From Rossellomorea sp036867415 (GTDB lineage: Bacteria > Bacillota > Bacilli > Bacillales > Bacillaceae_B), in the NCBI RefSeq assembly GCF_036867415.1, contig NZ_JBAJHU010000013.1, forward strand, positions 14,015 to 78,014: a stretch of DNA of 64,000 nt. Reading direction: 5' to 3'. A program made the translations under genes and the position numbers. Positions 8,962 to 17,431 of this stretch are shown piece by piece. The stretch's first letter is position 1, and every line of letters begins with the position of its first letter. The notes below the pieces were generated by a model that did not search any database, was not told the DNA's origin, and saw only the letters and a list, made by a program, of their open reading frames with translations.

Positions 8962-10041
8962 TTACATCGTATGTTTGATTGTCTGTTTTTCTTCATAGCG
9001 CTCCAACCCGAGCTCGACTAATTTCCCGATCAGTGTCGGATAGTCGACGCCTGTATGTTTCCACAGCAGCGGGAACATACTGAATGGCGTGAAGCCCGGC
9101 ATTGTATTCACTTCGTTCATGTAAATCCGCCCGTCTTCAGTCAGGAAGAAATCTGCACGGACCAGACCGGAGCAGTCAAGGGCCTTGAAGGATTGAATCG
9201 CGATCTCTTTCATGTTGGCGTATGTTTCCTGATCGACCTCTGCAGGGATGATGAGTGCCGTATCGCCGTCTTCATATTTTGCCTTATAATCATAGAAATC
9301 CTTCTTCGGAACGATTTCACCTGCAACAGAGCATTCAGGCTGATCGTTTCCCAGCACTCCCAGTTCAATTTCGCGCGCCTTTACGCCTTCTTCAATGATG
9401 ATCTTGCGGTCGAATTGGAATGCTTCATTGAATGCCGCCGCCAACTCATCACGGGATGTACATTTACTGATTCCAACGGATGAACCAAGGTTCGCCGGTT
9501 TTACGAAACATGGATATCCGATTTCCTCTTCCACTTGTTTATATGCATTCTCAGGGTTTCCTTTCCACGTGCTGCGGATGAACCAAGTGTAATTCACTTG
9601 AGGGATCCCCGCCTGTGCGAAAAGATTCTTCATGATCACTTTATCCATTCCTGCTGATGACGCAAGGACACCATTCCCCACATAAGGAAGGTTCAGTAAT
9701 TCAAGCATCCCTTGAACGGTTCCGTCTTCTCCATTAGGACCGTGAAGCAGCGGAAAGATCATATCGTATCCTTCACTTTCTTTGGATTCAGCTGGAGTGA
9801 TTGCCGTGCTTAACGCGTTGGGAGAAATCTCTTCCCCGTTATTGAATTGCAATGCTTTTACATCGTCAACAGGAGCATCAAGCTGGGGGCCTTTGACCCA
9901 CCGGCCCTCTGTTGAGATGAATACAGGGTGAATTTCATATTTATTTAAGTCTAAGGCTCCGATGACAGCCTTAGCTGTTTGCAAGGATACGTTATGTTCG
10001 GCTGACTTGCCGCCGTACAATAAACAAAGCTTGGTTTTCAT
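8962..10041 (-). CDS. ddl: D-alanine--D-alanine ligase
   Basis: 359 residues. This ATP-grasp enzyme joins two D-alanines for cell-wall synthesis. Visible signatures are LLYGGKSAEHNVSLQTA at the N-terminus, HGPNGEDGTVQGMLE, PCFVKPANLGSSVGISK in the ATP-grasp domain, and RADFFLTEDG with NEVNTMPGFTPFSMFP at the metal and substrate site. GGAGGT precedes the ATG. It is followed by murF, so one transcript likely makes both successive enzymes. A Tyr versus Phe at the position controlling D-Lac use cannot be judged reliably by eye. Confidence 0.96.
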   Translation of the reverse strand: MKTKLCLLYGGKSAEHNVSLQTAKAVIGALDLNKYEIHPVFISTEGRWVKGPQLDAPVDDVKALQFNNGEEISPNALSTAITPAESKESEGYDMIFPLLHGPNGEDGTVQGMLELLNLPYVGNGVLASSAGMDKVIMKNLFAQAGIPQVNYTWFIRSTWKGNPENAYKQVEEEIGYPCFVKPANLGSSVGISKCTSRDELAAAFNEAFQFDRKIIIEEGVKAREIELGVLGNDQPECSVAGEIVPKKDFYDYKAKYEDGDTALIIPAEVDQETYANMKEIAIQSFKALDCSGLVRADFFLTEDGRIYMNEVNTMPGFTPFSMFPLLWKHTGVDYPTLIGKLVELGLERYEEKQTIKHTM

Positions 10042-10275
10042 GTATGAGTACCTCCAATATTAACAATAGATGTTTCTATTTTATCACTTTCAACTAAAAG
10101 GGAAAGAATGATTAGTTGGAAAAATAAAATCACCACCATTGTCCTTGATTCAACAGCTCTTTCCCGTTGGAGTTCCGTCTTTATATATGTATGTTTACCC
10201 AGCCTGGTCCCGCTACAGGGTTATGGGCTTTATTTTATCTGAATACACTTAAGATTCCGCCTTTTCAATTTCCTC

Positions 10276-10304
10276 TTAAAATATTCTTCTCCCGGGTGTA
10301 TAAT
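10276..10304 (+). promoter_or_regulatory. Probable sigma-A promoter of the SDF symporter
   Basis: TTAAAA (10276-10281), a 17-bp spacer and TATAAT (10299-10304) lie 42 bp before the start codon. The rest of 10042-10346 contains two small inverted repeats (near 10100 and 10200) but no gene. Confidence 0.6.
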
Positions 10305-10346
10305 CCTCCTATCGAAAACAATTGTACATTCAAGGAGGACATCAAG

Positions 10347-11534
10347 ATGAGAAAGCTTGGTTTACTGCCTAAGATCCTGTTGGGGATTGCGTTAGGTATA
10401 GTGATTGGTTCAATTGCACCAGAATGGGTCGTGAAATTATTCGCTACGTTTAATGGACTTTTCGGTAATTTCCTTGGGTTCGCGATCCCATTGATTATCA
10501 TAGGATTCATTGCACCTGGAATCGGTTCGATGGGAAAAGGGGCAGGAAAACTCCTGGGACTGACCACAGGGCTTGCTTACGGGTCCACAGTTCTTGCGGG
10601 ACTGCTGACATATTCCGTCGCTAAGAGTATTTACCCTTCCCTATTGGCAAATCAAACTTCTCAATCATTTGAAAATCCTGAAGAAGCTCTCTTAAAAGGG
10701 TTCTTCACGGTGGACATGCCTCCTGTCATGGGAGTAATGACGGCGCTCCTGATCGCCTTCACTATCGGACTTGGAATGGCTGCAATCAAAGGCGGCTCCC
10801 TCCAAAAAGGAATGGATGAATTCAGGCAGATCGTTGAATTGGTCATTGAGAAAATCATCATCCCGCTGCTTCCTGTTCATATTCTGGGGATATTCGCGAA
10901 TATGACTCAGGGCGGACAAGTCAGTGCGATCATGTCTGTGTTTGCGAAAGTGTTTGTGATGATTATCTTATTGCATGTGATTTTCCTGGCCTTCCAATAC
11001 ACGGCGGCCGGTACGATGCGCAAACAAAATCCGTTCGTGATGATGAAGGGCATGCTGCCTGCTTACTTTACTGCATTGGGTACACAGTCATCCGCTTCAA
11101 CCATCCCGGTAACATTGGAACGCACTAAGAAACTTGGAGTGAAAGAACGCATTTCTGACTTCTCCGTTCCGTTGCTGGCTACGATCCACTTATCCGGGAG
11201 CACGATTACGCTTGTGAGCTGTGCAATGGCGGTTATGTTCATTCAGGGCGAAGCTTTGTCATTCACTCAGTTATTCCCATTCATCCTGATGCTCGGGATC
11301 ACCATGATTGCAGCACCCGGGGTTCCGGGCGGCGCGGTAATGGCTGCACTCGGTTTGCTTGAATCGATGTTAGGATTCGGTCCTACGATGACTTCCCTCA
11401 TGATCGCTCTCTACCTGGCACAGGACAGCTTTGGAACTGCCTGCAATGTCACTGGTGACGGAGCCATCACGTCCATCGTCGACAAGCTGACAAATAAGAA
11501 AAAAGCTGCTGTCTCAAGTGCAAAAGCTAGCTGA
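10347..11534 (+). CDS. Dicarboxylate/amino acid:cation symporter (SDF/DAACS family)
   Basis: 395 residues, starting at the ATG that follows CAAGGAGG. The family imports glutamate, aspartate or C4-dicarboxylates with Na+ or H+. The serine-rich motif of hairpin loop HP1 is seen as TQSSASTIPVTLE. The C-terminal substrate and ion site is seen as DSFGTACNVTGDGAI, matching the family NxxGD pattern. About eight membrane segments are present. At 395 residues it belongs to the shorter branch of the family, with no large insertion. It has its own promoter and terminator. The exact substrate is not readable from the sequence. Confidence 0.87.
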   Translation: MRKLGLLPKILLGIALGIVIGSIAPEWVVKLFATFNGLFGNFLGFAIPLIIIGFIAPGIGSMGKGAGKLLGLTTGLAYGSTVLAGLLTYSVAKSIYPSLLANQTSQSFENPEEALLKGFFTVDMPPVMGVMTALLIAFTIGLGMAAIKGGSLQKGMDEFRQIVELVIEKIIIPLLPVHILGIFANMTQGGQVSAIMSVFAKVFVMIILLHVIFLAFQYTAAGTMRKQNPFVMMKGMLPAYFTALGTQSSASTIPVTLERTKKLGVKERISDFSVPLLATIHLSGSTITLVSCAMAVMFIQGEALSFTQLFPFILMLGITMIAAPGVPGGAVMAALGLLESMLGFGPTMTSLMIALYLAQDSFGTACNVTGDGAITSIVDKLTNKKKAAVSSAKAS

Positions 11535-11539
11535 TACCG

Positions 11540-11577
11540 AAGACCCGACCTGCTTTTTAGCGGATCGGGTCTTGTTT
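11540..11577 (+). terminator. Terminator of the SDF symporter gene
   Basis: AAGACCCGA (11540-11548) pairs with TCGGGTCTT (11565-11573), followed by a short T-rich stretch just before the convergent rbsK stop. Confidence 0.8.
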
Positions 11578-11580
11578 ATT

Positions 11581-12453
11581 TCAGCCATTGCCGACGTCCT
11601 CCCTGGTGGGCATACCGCCTTGCGCCCCGAACTTGGAGACGGAAATGGAAGCCGCTTTATTGGCGAATTGAAGGCTTTTTTCGACTCCTTTCCCTTCAGA
11701 TAAAGCGACGGCAAAGGCTGCGTTGAACGTATCCCCCGCTCCGGTTGTATCGACGACATTCACCGGATAGGAAGGGACGACCACTTCCTTCTTCCCGTCA
11801 AAGTAACGAACCCCCTGCATTCCTTGTGTCACAAACAGTTTACCAGGATACTTCCTGATTGCCTCCTGTATACCCATGCCATCAAATAACAGGGAAGCCT
11901 CATGTTCATTCGGTGTCAGGAACCTGGCAGCTTCAATCACTTCTTGTTCCGTTTTTCTGGCCGGAGCTGGATTCAGTATGAGCGGAACGTTCAGTTTTTT
12001 GCACAGTCTGCTCACATAGCGGACGGTTTCAACGGGTATTTCCTGCTGGATCAGCACCATATCAGATTCCGAAAGAACTTCTCCGGCCCTCGATACCAGT
12101 TCAGGTGTCACATGCCTATTGGCGCCTTGAACGACAATAATGCTATTATCATCTTCTGCTATCACAATATGTGCAGTCCCGCTCTCTCCATTAATAACTT
12201 CAACAAAATCTGTGTTCACACCATTTTGCTGAAGGTTCTTTACGATCTCTTCTCCGTATCGATCGGTTCCGACACATCCAACCATATATACTTCAGCACC
12301 CAGGCGGGAAGCGGCCACTGCCTGGTTCGCCCCTTTTCCGCCCGGCACGGTCTTAAACGAATCTCCAAGGAGTGTTTCTCCCGCCAGCGGCCTCTTTGGC
12401 GCAGTCACTACAAGATCCATCGAACTGCTGCCAATCACCATTATTTTTGTCAT
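11581..12453 (-). CDS. rbsK: Ribokinase
   Basis: 290 residues. RbsK phosphorylates D-ribose to ribose 5-phosphate. It is a PfkB-family kinase. The first signature GGKGANQAVAASRLG lies near residues 38-52, and the second, DTTGAGDTFNAAFAVALSEG, holds the catalytic Asp and anion hole. The substrate loop GSSSMDLVV is at the N-terminus. AAGGGGGAAGAGAA precedes the ATG. The usual rbs transport genes and repressor are not nearby, so the gene stands alone here and another PfkB substrate, such as a nucleoside sugar, cannot be excluded. Confidence 0.88.
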   Translation of the reverse strand: MTKIMVIGSSSMDLVVTAPKRPLAGETLLGDSFKTVPGGKGANQAVAASRLGAEVYMVGCVGTDRYGEEIVKNLQQNGVNTDFVEVINGESGTAHIVIAEDDNSIIVVQGANRHVTPELVSRAGEVLSESDMVLIQQEIPVETVRYVSRLCKKLNVPLILNPAPARKTEQEVIEAARFLTPNEHEASLLFDGMGIQEAIRKYPGKLFVTQGMQGVRYFDGKKEVVVPSYPVNVVDTTGAGDTFNAAFAVALSEGKGVEKSLQFANKAASISVSKFGAQGGMPTREDVGNG

Positions 12454-12569
12454 TTCTCTTCCCCCTTATTTTTAATAGGCACCAAACATCTGTATAATGG
12501 AATTAACAGGAAATATCCTTTCCCTGATTATGTACTTAAGCCAACTAATATCACAAGGAGCGGACATAA

Positions 12570-13127
12570 TTGAATTCAACCAGTAAAAGAGTGACCCTCA
12601 GACAAATAGAAGAAGATGATTTAGAAATACTTTGGAAATACATCCATAAAGAACCTTCACCTCAATGGAAGAATTGGGATGCCCCTTATTTTGAACATAA
12701 ACAAATGTCATTTGAAGAATATAAGCAATCTTTCCTGAACACTGTCGAGAAAACCAATGATCATCAACGGATCATTGAAGTACAGGGAAACATCATCGGA
12801 ACGGTAAGCTACTACTGGGAGTATGAACCAACGAGATGGCTTGAGGCGGGTATTGTGATTTATGACCCCGGCTATTGGAACGGGGGTTATGGGACCGATG
12901 CGCTATCTCAATGGATTGATCATCTATTTGAAACAAAGGAAATCGGCAGGGTCGGTATCACTACCTGGTCGGGTAATGAACGAATGATGAAGGCAGCAGA
13001 AAAAATCGGCATGAAGCTTGAAGGCAGGATGAGGAAATGCCGTTATTATAATGGTGTCTATTACGATTCCATTCGAATGGGCATGATTCGGGAAGAGTGG
13101 GAATCCAAACGAGTCAGGGTTCAATAG
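12570..13127 (+). CDS. GNAT-family N-acetyltransferase (RimJ/RimL type)
   Basis: 185 residues from a TTG start with AAGGAG nine nt upstream. The sequence opens with RVTLRQIEEDDLEILWKYI, typical of the RimJ/RimL-type acetyltransferase_3 branch. It ends with the acetyl-CoA binding region IYDPGYWNGGYGTDALSQW, followed by the strand WSGNERMMKAAEKIGMKLEGRMR. The acceptor may be a protein N-terminus or a small amine; the sequence does not decide. It is divergent from rbsK and convergent with the next gene. Confidence 0.85.
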   Translation: MNSTSKRVTLRQIEEDDLEILWKYIHKEPSPQWKNWDAPYFEHKQMSFEEYKQSFLNTVEKTNDHQRIIEVQGNIIGTVSYYWEYEPTRWLEAGIVIYDPGYWNGGYGTDALSQWIDHLFETKEIGRVGITTWSGNERMMKAAEKIGMKLEGRMRKCRYYNGVYYDSIRMGMIREEWESKRVRVQ

Positions 13128-13132
13128 AAGAA

Positions 13133-13160
13133 AGGGGATGAAGCTCCGTCCCCTACTCTT
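13133..13160 (-). terminator. Terminator of the TVP38-family gene
   Basis: GGGGA and TCCCC arms around a 10-nt loop, with a TTTCTTCT tail on the minus strand. Confidence 0.6.
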
Positions 13161-13165
13161 CCATA

Positions 13166-13819
13166 TTAGTCATCTTTAGAGTCACCGAACCAAAACTTCA
13201 ATTTCTTTCTGGTGAAAATGACAAGCAGGGAGAGGAACACGAACATTCCGATTGCCACATAGAGATGCATCCGGTCTTCCCCGCTTAAACCAGAACCAAA
13301 GAAGACGAATCCGATCGTCCCCGGGATGATCCCTATGGCTGTAGCAGCAATATAAGGAAGAAATCGCACTTTCGCTGCTCCCGCTAAATAACTCACAAGA
13401 TCGAAATTCAGAAACGGCACCAATCGGAGCATCAATATATAGAAAAAACCATTTTCAGCCATTTTATCCCGGATGATGGTCACCTTGGGAGAAGATTTCT
13501 TCCAAAGCCTCAATCCAAGGAAACTGGAGGCAGCATATGCAACACTTGCCCCTCCAAGTGCACCGGCGAGAGTAACCACTAGGCCAATGTAAGGGCCAAA
13601 TGCCAATCCAGCCGCAATGGAAAAAATTGTAGTCGGAATTAAAACGACTGGACGGATCGTCAGCATGATAATGAAGACGATAGGTGCTCCCCACCCAAAC
13701 GGCATGATCCAGTCTCTGATATCATGCGGCCGTATCTCCCAGAAGCCGCGGCTATACCAGAGGAAGATGAGGAGGAGGGCAGAGAAGCCGGCCATCTTTA
13801 GGATATCTATTTTCTTCAA
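13166..13819 (-). CDS. TVP38/TMEM64-family membrane protein
   Basis: 217 residues from a TTG start with GGAGG seven nt upstream. Five to six membrane segments are visible. The conserved SNARE-associated/VTT block includes FGPYIGLVVTLAGALGGASVAYAASSFLG and the RLVPFLNFDLVSYLAGAAKV stretch. The family is related to DedA proteins and includes lipid scramblases, so a role in membrane-lipid handling is possible but unproven. A second member of the same superfamily (DedA type) lies at 19387. Confidence 0.86.
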   Translation of the reverse strand: MKKIDILKMAGFSALLLIFLWYSRGFWEIRPHDIRDWIMPFGWGAPIVFIIMLTIRPVVLIPTTIFSIAAGLAFGPYIGLVVTLAGALGGASVAYAASSFLGLRLWKKSSPKVTIIRDKMAENGFFYILMLRLVPFLNFDLVSYLAGAAKVRFLPYIAATAIGIIPGTIGFVFFGSGLSGEDRMHLYVAIGMFVFLSLLVIFTRKKLKFWFGDSKDD

Positions 13820-13966
13820 CGCCTTCCCTCCTCTTTACCTGATTTTGATTTTTATTTTTACATTTCTTCTTCCATTGTACTGACCACTCCTGAGAAAACC
13901 AAACTATATCGCTTTTCTATTTTTTCTGGGTGATTGGTCTTACTTTGATAATGAGGAACAAAGTCT

Positions 13967-13994
13967 TGAAACTTTTCTGCTGTTTTTAAGTCTA
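13967..13994 (+). promoter_or_regulatory. ECF-sigma-like promoter before the BsuPI lipoprotein
   Basis: TGAAAC (13967-13972), 16 bp, then AGTCTA (13989-13994) resembles the SigM/SigW/SigX pattern TGAAAC-N16-CGTCTA with one mismatch. It ends about 20 bp before the start codon. Confidence 0.45.
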
Positions 13995-14015
13995 ATAAAC
14001 TAGAGGTGATGGGAC

Positions 14016-14510
14016 ATGATGAAATTGATCATCGCATTGACCGGCGCTCTCGTGGTCGGGGGCTTGACCGGTTGCGGAACTTCCGACGACCCCAAACAGG
14101 AGGATGTTGGACAGGAGACCAGCGGCACCGCTGACACAAATCAAACAGAGAAAGGAATTGTTGCAGGCAGTATGGAACCTTCTTTAATCGAGCAGGATGC
14201 AAAAAATGGACAAGCGGTCTACGAGTTTAAAATCAAAAACCAAACGGAAAAAGAAAAAACCTTCGTCTTTTCATCCGGTCAAAAGATCGACTTCACGTTG
14301 AAAGACAAGGATGGAAACGTGGTATACCGCGAATCCGAAAACAAAATGTATACACAGGCCATACAGGAAATCCCGCTTAAACAAGGGGAGGCATTTACCC
14401 AGCAGCTGGTGCTGCCAAAGCTTGACAGCGGCACTTATACATTGACAGTGTGGCTGACAGCAAAGGGAGAAAATGATTACAAAGTGGAGAAAGACATACT
14501 CATTCCATAA
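14016..14510 (+). CDS. Lipoprotein with BsuPI-type domain
   Basis: 164 residues. A lipobox, GGLTGC, gives a lipidated Cys at about residue 20 after a short hydrophobic signal. The C-terminal ~110 residues match the BsuPI fold: VYEFKIKNQTEKEKTFVFSSGQ, a central KDKDGNVVYRES turn and the ending TYTLTVWLTAKG. BsuPI was first described as an intracellular proteinase inhibitor; the exported lipoprotein members have no firm role. GAGGTGATGGGAC precedes the ATG. The ECF-like promoter upstream suggests an envelope-stress gene, which is inference. Confidence 0.8.
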   Translation: MMKLIIALTGALVVGGLTGCGTSDDPKQEDVGQETSGTADTNQTEKGIVAGSMEPSLIEQDAKNGQAVYEFKIKNQTEKEKTFVFSSGQKIDFTLKDKDGNVVYRESENKMYTQAIQEIPLKQGEAFTQQLVLPKLDSGTYTLTVWLTAKGENDYKVEKDILIP

Positions 14511-14514
14511 TCAA

Positions 14515-14600
14515 AAGGATTAATCCCTGTAAAGAAGTTCATTCAACTTAGAATGTTGATGAAGTCCTGTACACTGATTAATCCTTCTTATCTTTTTTAT
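14515..14600 (+). terminator. Long nested hairpin ending the BsuPI lipoprotein transcript
   Basis: An 11-bp outer stem (AAGGATTAATC at 14515-14525 with GATTAATCCTT at 14576-14586) encloses a second hairpin (14538-14547 with 14555-14563), followed by TCTTATCTTTTTT. Confidence 0.65.
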
Positions 14601-14667
14601 AAACTGAGTAAAAGGGGTAGCGGATCCATCCCTACACTCTATTCTCCATTTTGCTGTTTGTGCCTGC

Positions 14668-15441
14668 CTAACGGATCGATGAACTCCAGTTCTTTGTTTT
14701 ACGGTCGAAAATAAGCAGACCATTAGCAGGTGATTTACTGAATTGCTGATAATCTTCCATCATTTCATCCATATTGAAGTAGTCCCCAATGACCCAGATC
14801 GGAATCTCGATCTTCCCTCTGCTCACAATGGCTTTTTCTATGGAAATGATCATTCCTTCCTTTATCTTCTCTTTAAAAGAAGTGATGATCTGAGGACCGA
14901 TCACGGGAAACTGCTTTTCCTTTTTCATGCCGAATAATCCTTTACCGCCTTTTACGCTTCCCAATTTCGAAGCAACCGTTGAACCTAACAGCTCGTAAAA
15001 GTCATCAAAGTCACGGTAATAAATTTTATTAAACCACCCATCATCATGAGAGAGGTACGCGAAACGGTTGTTCAATTTGGAGTAAAACGGTGCGCTCAGC
15101 GGCTGCTTCAGATGCCCCATGTAGAGCAGCTCTGCGATTTCCTGCCCGTTCAATTCATTGACACCTGCTTCTTCGTCAAAATCGATCCAGCAGAAGTCAC
15201 CGTAGCCCGCTACGTTGTCATTTATGATCTTGTCCGTTTCTTCCTGTTCAACATATTCCAGATGAGTGTGAATATTAAATGCCCCATGCTCATACTGATG
15301 TTTGATCAAGAGCAAATTTCTTAGAGGCTGCGGTGTATGTAAAGCAAATTCCTGAAAGTTAATTCCGTAAGAAACTACATATTGCCGATCTATATTTTTA
15401 TGCACATAGATGATATCTTTGATTTGCTTGTTTGACTTCAA
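14668..15441 (-). CDS. Conserved hypothetical protein, 257 residues
   Basis: I do not recognise the family. It starts at a TTG with GGAGGG six nt upstream. The protein is soluble, rich in aromatic and acidic residues, and has no signal peptide or membrane segment. Notable stretches are YGDFCWIDFDEE and HDDGWFNKIYYRDFDDFYELLG in the middle, and a conserved-looking ending IPIWVIGDYFNMDEMMEDYQQF. Codon use and the clear start make it a real gene. It stands alone, divergent from the FtsW/RodA-type gene, and shares no operon that hints at a job. Confidence 0.75.
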   Translation of the reverse strand: MKSNKQIKDIIYVHKNIDRQYVVSYGINFQEFALHTPQPLRNLLLIKHQYEHGAFNIHTHLEYVEQEETDKIINDNVAGYGDFCWIDFDEEAGVNELNGQEIAELLYMGHLKQPLSAPFYSKLNNRFAYLSHDDGWFNKIYYRDFDDFYELLGSTVASKLGSVKGGKGLFGMKKEKQFPVIGPQIITSFKEKIKEGMIISIEKAIVSRGKIEIPIWVIGDYFNMDEMMEDYQQFSKSPANGLLIFDRKTKNWSSSIR

Positions 15442-15955
15442 AACATTCCCTCCATCTGATTTACACGATGCGTATCTACTAGTATCTATATTAGCAAAGA
15501 AACATGGATATCGTTCTTTTCTATTTCATTTCAAAATGATGACAAAAGTCGCAGGAAACTGTCGGAAAAAGTCATTCGACAGGGTCGGCTGCTTATTGCG
15601 CCCGCAAATATCGGTTTGAATCCGATAGTACAGAAGGCTTGCTGCCTTCATTTGAAAGGATTTTGATTCGTTTCAACCAGCCTTAAGCTTTCTAGCTAAT
15701 TAGTATAGGAAATGTTACATTTGTACTCGGGAGTTTTACTTTTGGATTCCCAGTGCATTCATGTAATATATGGAAAAGGAAATACTGCATACCCTGACAA
15801 ATTCTTCTTTACCTGCAGTCTGCTGTCTTTTCATCTTGCCTCCTGGTATAAACAGGTGAAAAATAAGCTTGTCGTCAATGACAGCCAGTAGAAATTTTCC
15901 TCCGTTTCTATTAGACTAGGAATGTGAAATCTTACGAAATTCAGGTGAAATGATT
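15442..15955. other. Intergenic region, 514 bp
   Basis: No supported gene or clear terminator is seen. The region divides the divergent genes at 14668 and 15956 and must hold both promoters. Weak -10-like boxes occur near 15700 and 15915, but none has a convincing -35 partner. Confidence 0.5.
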
Positions 15956-17131
15956 ATGGAAACTCGCCAGCGATTTGCTGATAAATTTGACTGGGGACTT
16001 GCGTTTTTATTGATGATGTTCTTTATCGTCAGTGCTCTTGGCATAAGCAGCGCACAGACCTCCAGTGTATATGAAACAAACTTCGTCATCCGACAGGCCT
16101 TCTGGTATGTGGTTGGAGGTATCATTATCGGAGGAGCACTATTCTTTGACCCGGAGCAATACAAACGGCTTTCCTGGTATCTTTATGGTCTTGGTATAGC
16201 CCTGCTCCTCGTGCTGCTCATTTCTCCGGAAAGTATTGCACCTTACCGGAATGGAGCGAAGAGCTGGTTCATGCTCGGACCTTTGGGATCGATTCAGCCT
16301 TCCGAATTCATGAAAACTTTCTTGATCCTTGTCCTTGCCAGGATCATTACAATTCATCATGAAATGAATCCGAGAAAGACGATCGAAACAGATTTCAAGC
16401 TGCTGTTGAAAATCGGCGCAGCCACCTTTTTGCCGCTCGCCTTCATTATGCAGCAGCCTGACTTGGGTACATCTCTTGTCATTCTCGCAATCATGACAGG
16501 AATCATCCTCGTCTCGGGGATAACGTGGAAGATTATCGTTCCTATTTATGCTTCGATCACGTTCCTTGGCGGAATTGTCATTTCCCTTGTCATATGGGCT
16601 CCGGATATATTGGAAAAATACTTAAATGTAAAGCCTTATCAATTCGGGCGGATCTATGCATGGCTCGACCCTTATAACTATTCCAAACTGGAAGGATTCC
16701 ATTTGATCAATTCATTGAATGCGATCGGATCCGGGCAGATTTTCGGAAAGGGCTATAACGATGGAGAGGTATATATCCCTGAAAACCATACTGACTTTAT
16801 CTTCAGTGTCATCGGTGAGGAATACGGGTTTATCGGTGCAAGTGTCGTCATCAGTCTCTACTTCCTGTTAATCTATCATTTGACTAAGACAGCGCTGGAC
16901 ACGAAAGAACAGTTCAATGCCTACGTATGCGCAGGAATCATTTCGATGATCACATTCCACGTCTTTCAGAACATTGGAATGACGATTCAATTATTGCCGA
17001 TCACAGGGATCCCGCTTCCGTTCATCAGTTACGGGGGGAGTTCCCTGATGGGGAACATGCTGGCACTGGGAATTGTATTCAGTATGAGATACCATCATAA
17101 AACGTATATGTTCTCTTCAGAAGATTCTTAA
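15956..17131 (+). CDS. FtsW/RodA/SpoVE-family peptidoglycan glycosyltransferase
   Basis: 391 residues with about ten membrane segments. SEDS proteins polymerise lipid II into glycan strands together with a class B penicillin-binding protein. Family motifs seen are AKSWFMLGPLGSIQPSEFMK, MQQPDLGTSLV with the catalytic-region Asp, GSGQIFGKGY, ENHTDFIFSVIGEEYGFIG and LPITGIPLPFISYGGSSL. It resembles RodA more than FtsW in length and ends, but the member cannot be fixed. The ATG at 15956 is chosen because AGGTGA lies seven nt upstream; the ATG at 15950 is too close. No PBP gene adjoins it. Confidence 0.9.
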   Translation: METRQRFADKFDWGLAFLLMMFFIVSALGISSAQTSSVYETNFVIRQAFWYVVGGIIIGGALFFDPEQYKRLSWYLYGLGIALLLVLLISPESIAPYRNGAKSWFMLGPLGSIQPSEFMKTFLILVLARIITIHHEMNPRKTIETDFKLLLKIGAATFLPLAFIMQQPDLGTSLVILAIMTGIILVSGITWKIIVPIYASITFLGGIVISLVIWAPDILEKYLNVKPYQFGRIYAWLDPYNYSKLEGFHLINSLNAIGSGQIFGKGYNDGEVYIPENHTDFIFSVIGEEYGFIGASVVISLYFLLIYHLTKTALDTKEQFNAYVCAGIISMITFHVFQNIGMTIQLLPITGIPLPFISYGGSSLMGNMLALGIVFSMRYHHKTYMFSSEDS

Positions 17132-17194
17132 CAATATATGTTGTATTTATCTCCAAATTGTGTAAAATAATATCTAACTATATACAAGATATTC

Positions 17195-17412
17195 CATGAT
17201 GAAGAGAGTAATTCTGACGCAGATCCATTAGCGAACCAGGGATGGTGCAAGCCTGGTGTGAAGCCCGGAATGAAGCGCACTTCTGAGAAGTCTTTCTTGA
17301 AAGCAGTAGAGAAAGACCGGTTTGCACCGTTAACCTATGAGCGCCCTTCGGGAAAAAGAGTGGTACCGCGAGCATAAACTCGTCTCTATAACAAATAGAG
17401 ACGGGTTTTTTT
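17195..17412 (+). promoter_or_regulatory. T-box leader of argS
   Basis: The T-box sequence AGAGTGGTACCGCG (17357-17370) is followed by a terminator (ACTCGTCTCTAT at 17379-17390 with its complement to 17407, then T7). Upstream, Stem I is seen from the GAGAGTAA kink-turn region to the specifier area TGAAGCGCAC, where CGC (17276-17278) is the probable arginine specifier codon. Uncharged tRNA-Arg should pair there and at the T-box bulge to allow read-through into argS. Confidence 0.93.
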
Positions 17413-17431
17413 ATTTTATTTGGAGGTGGAA

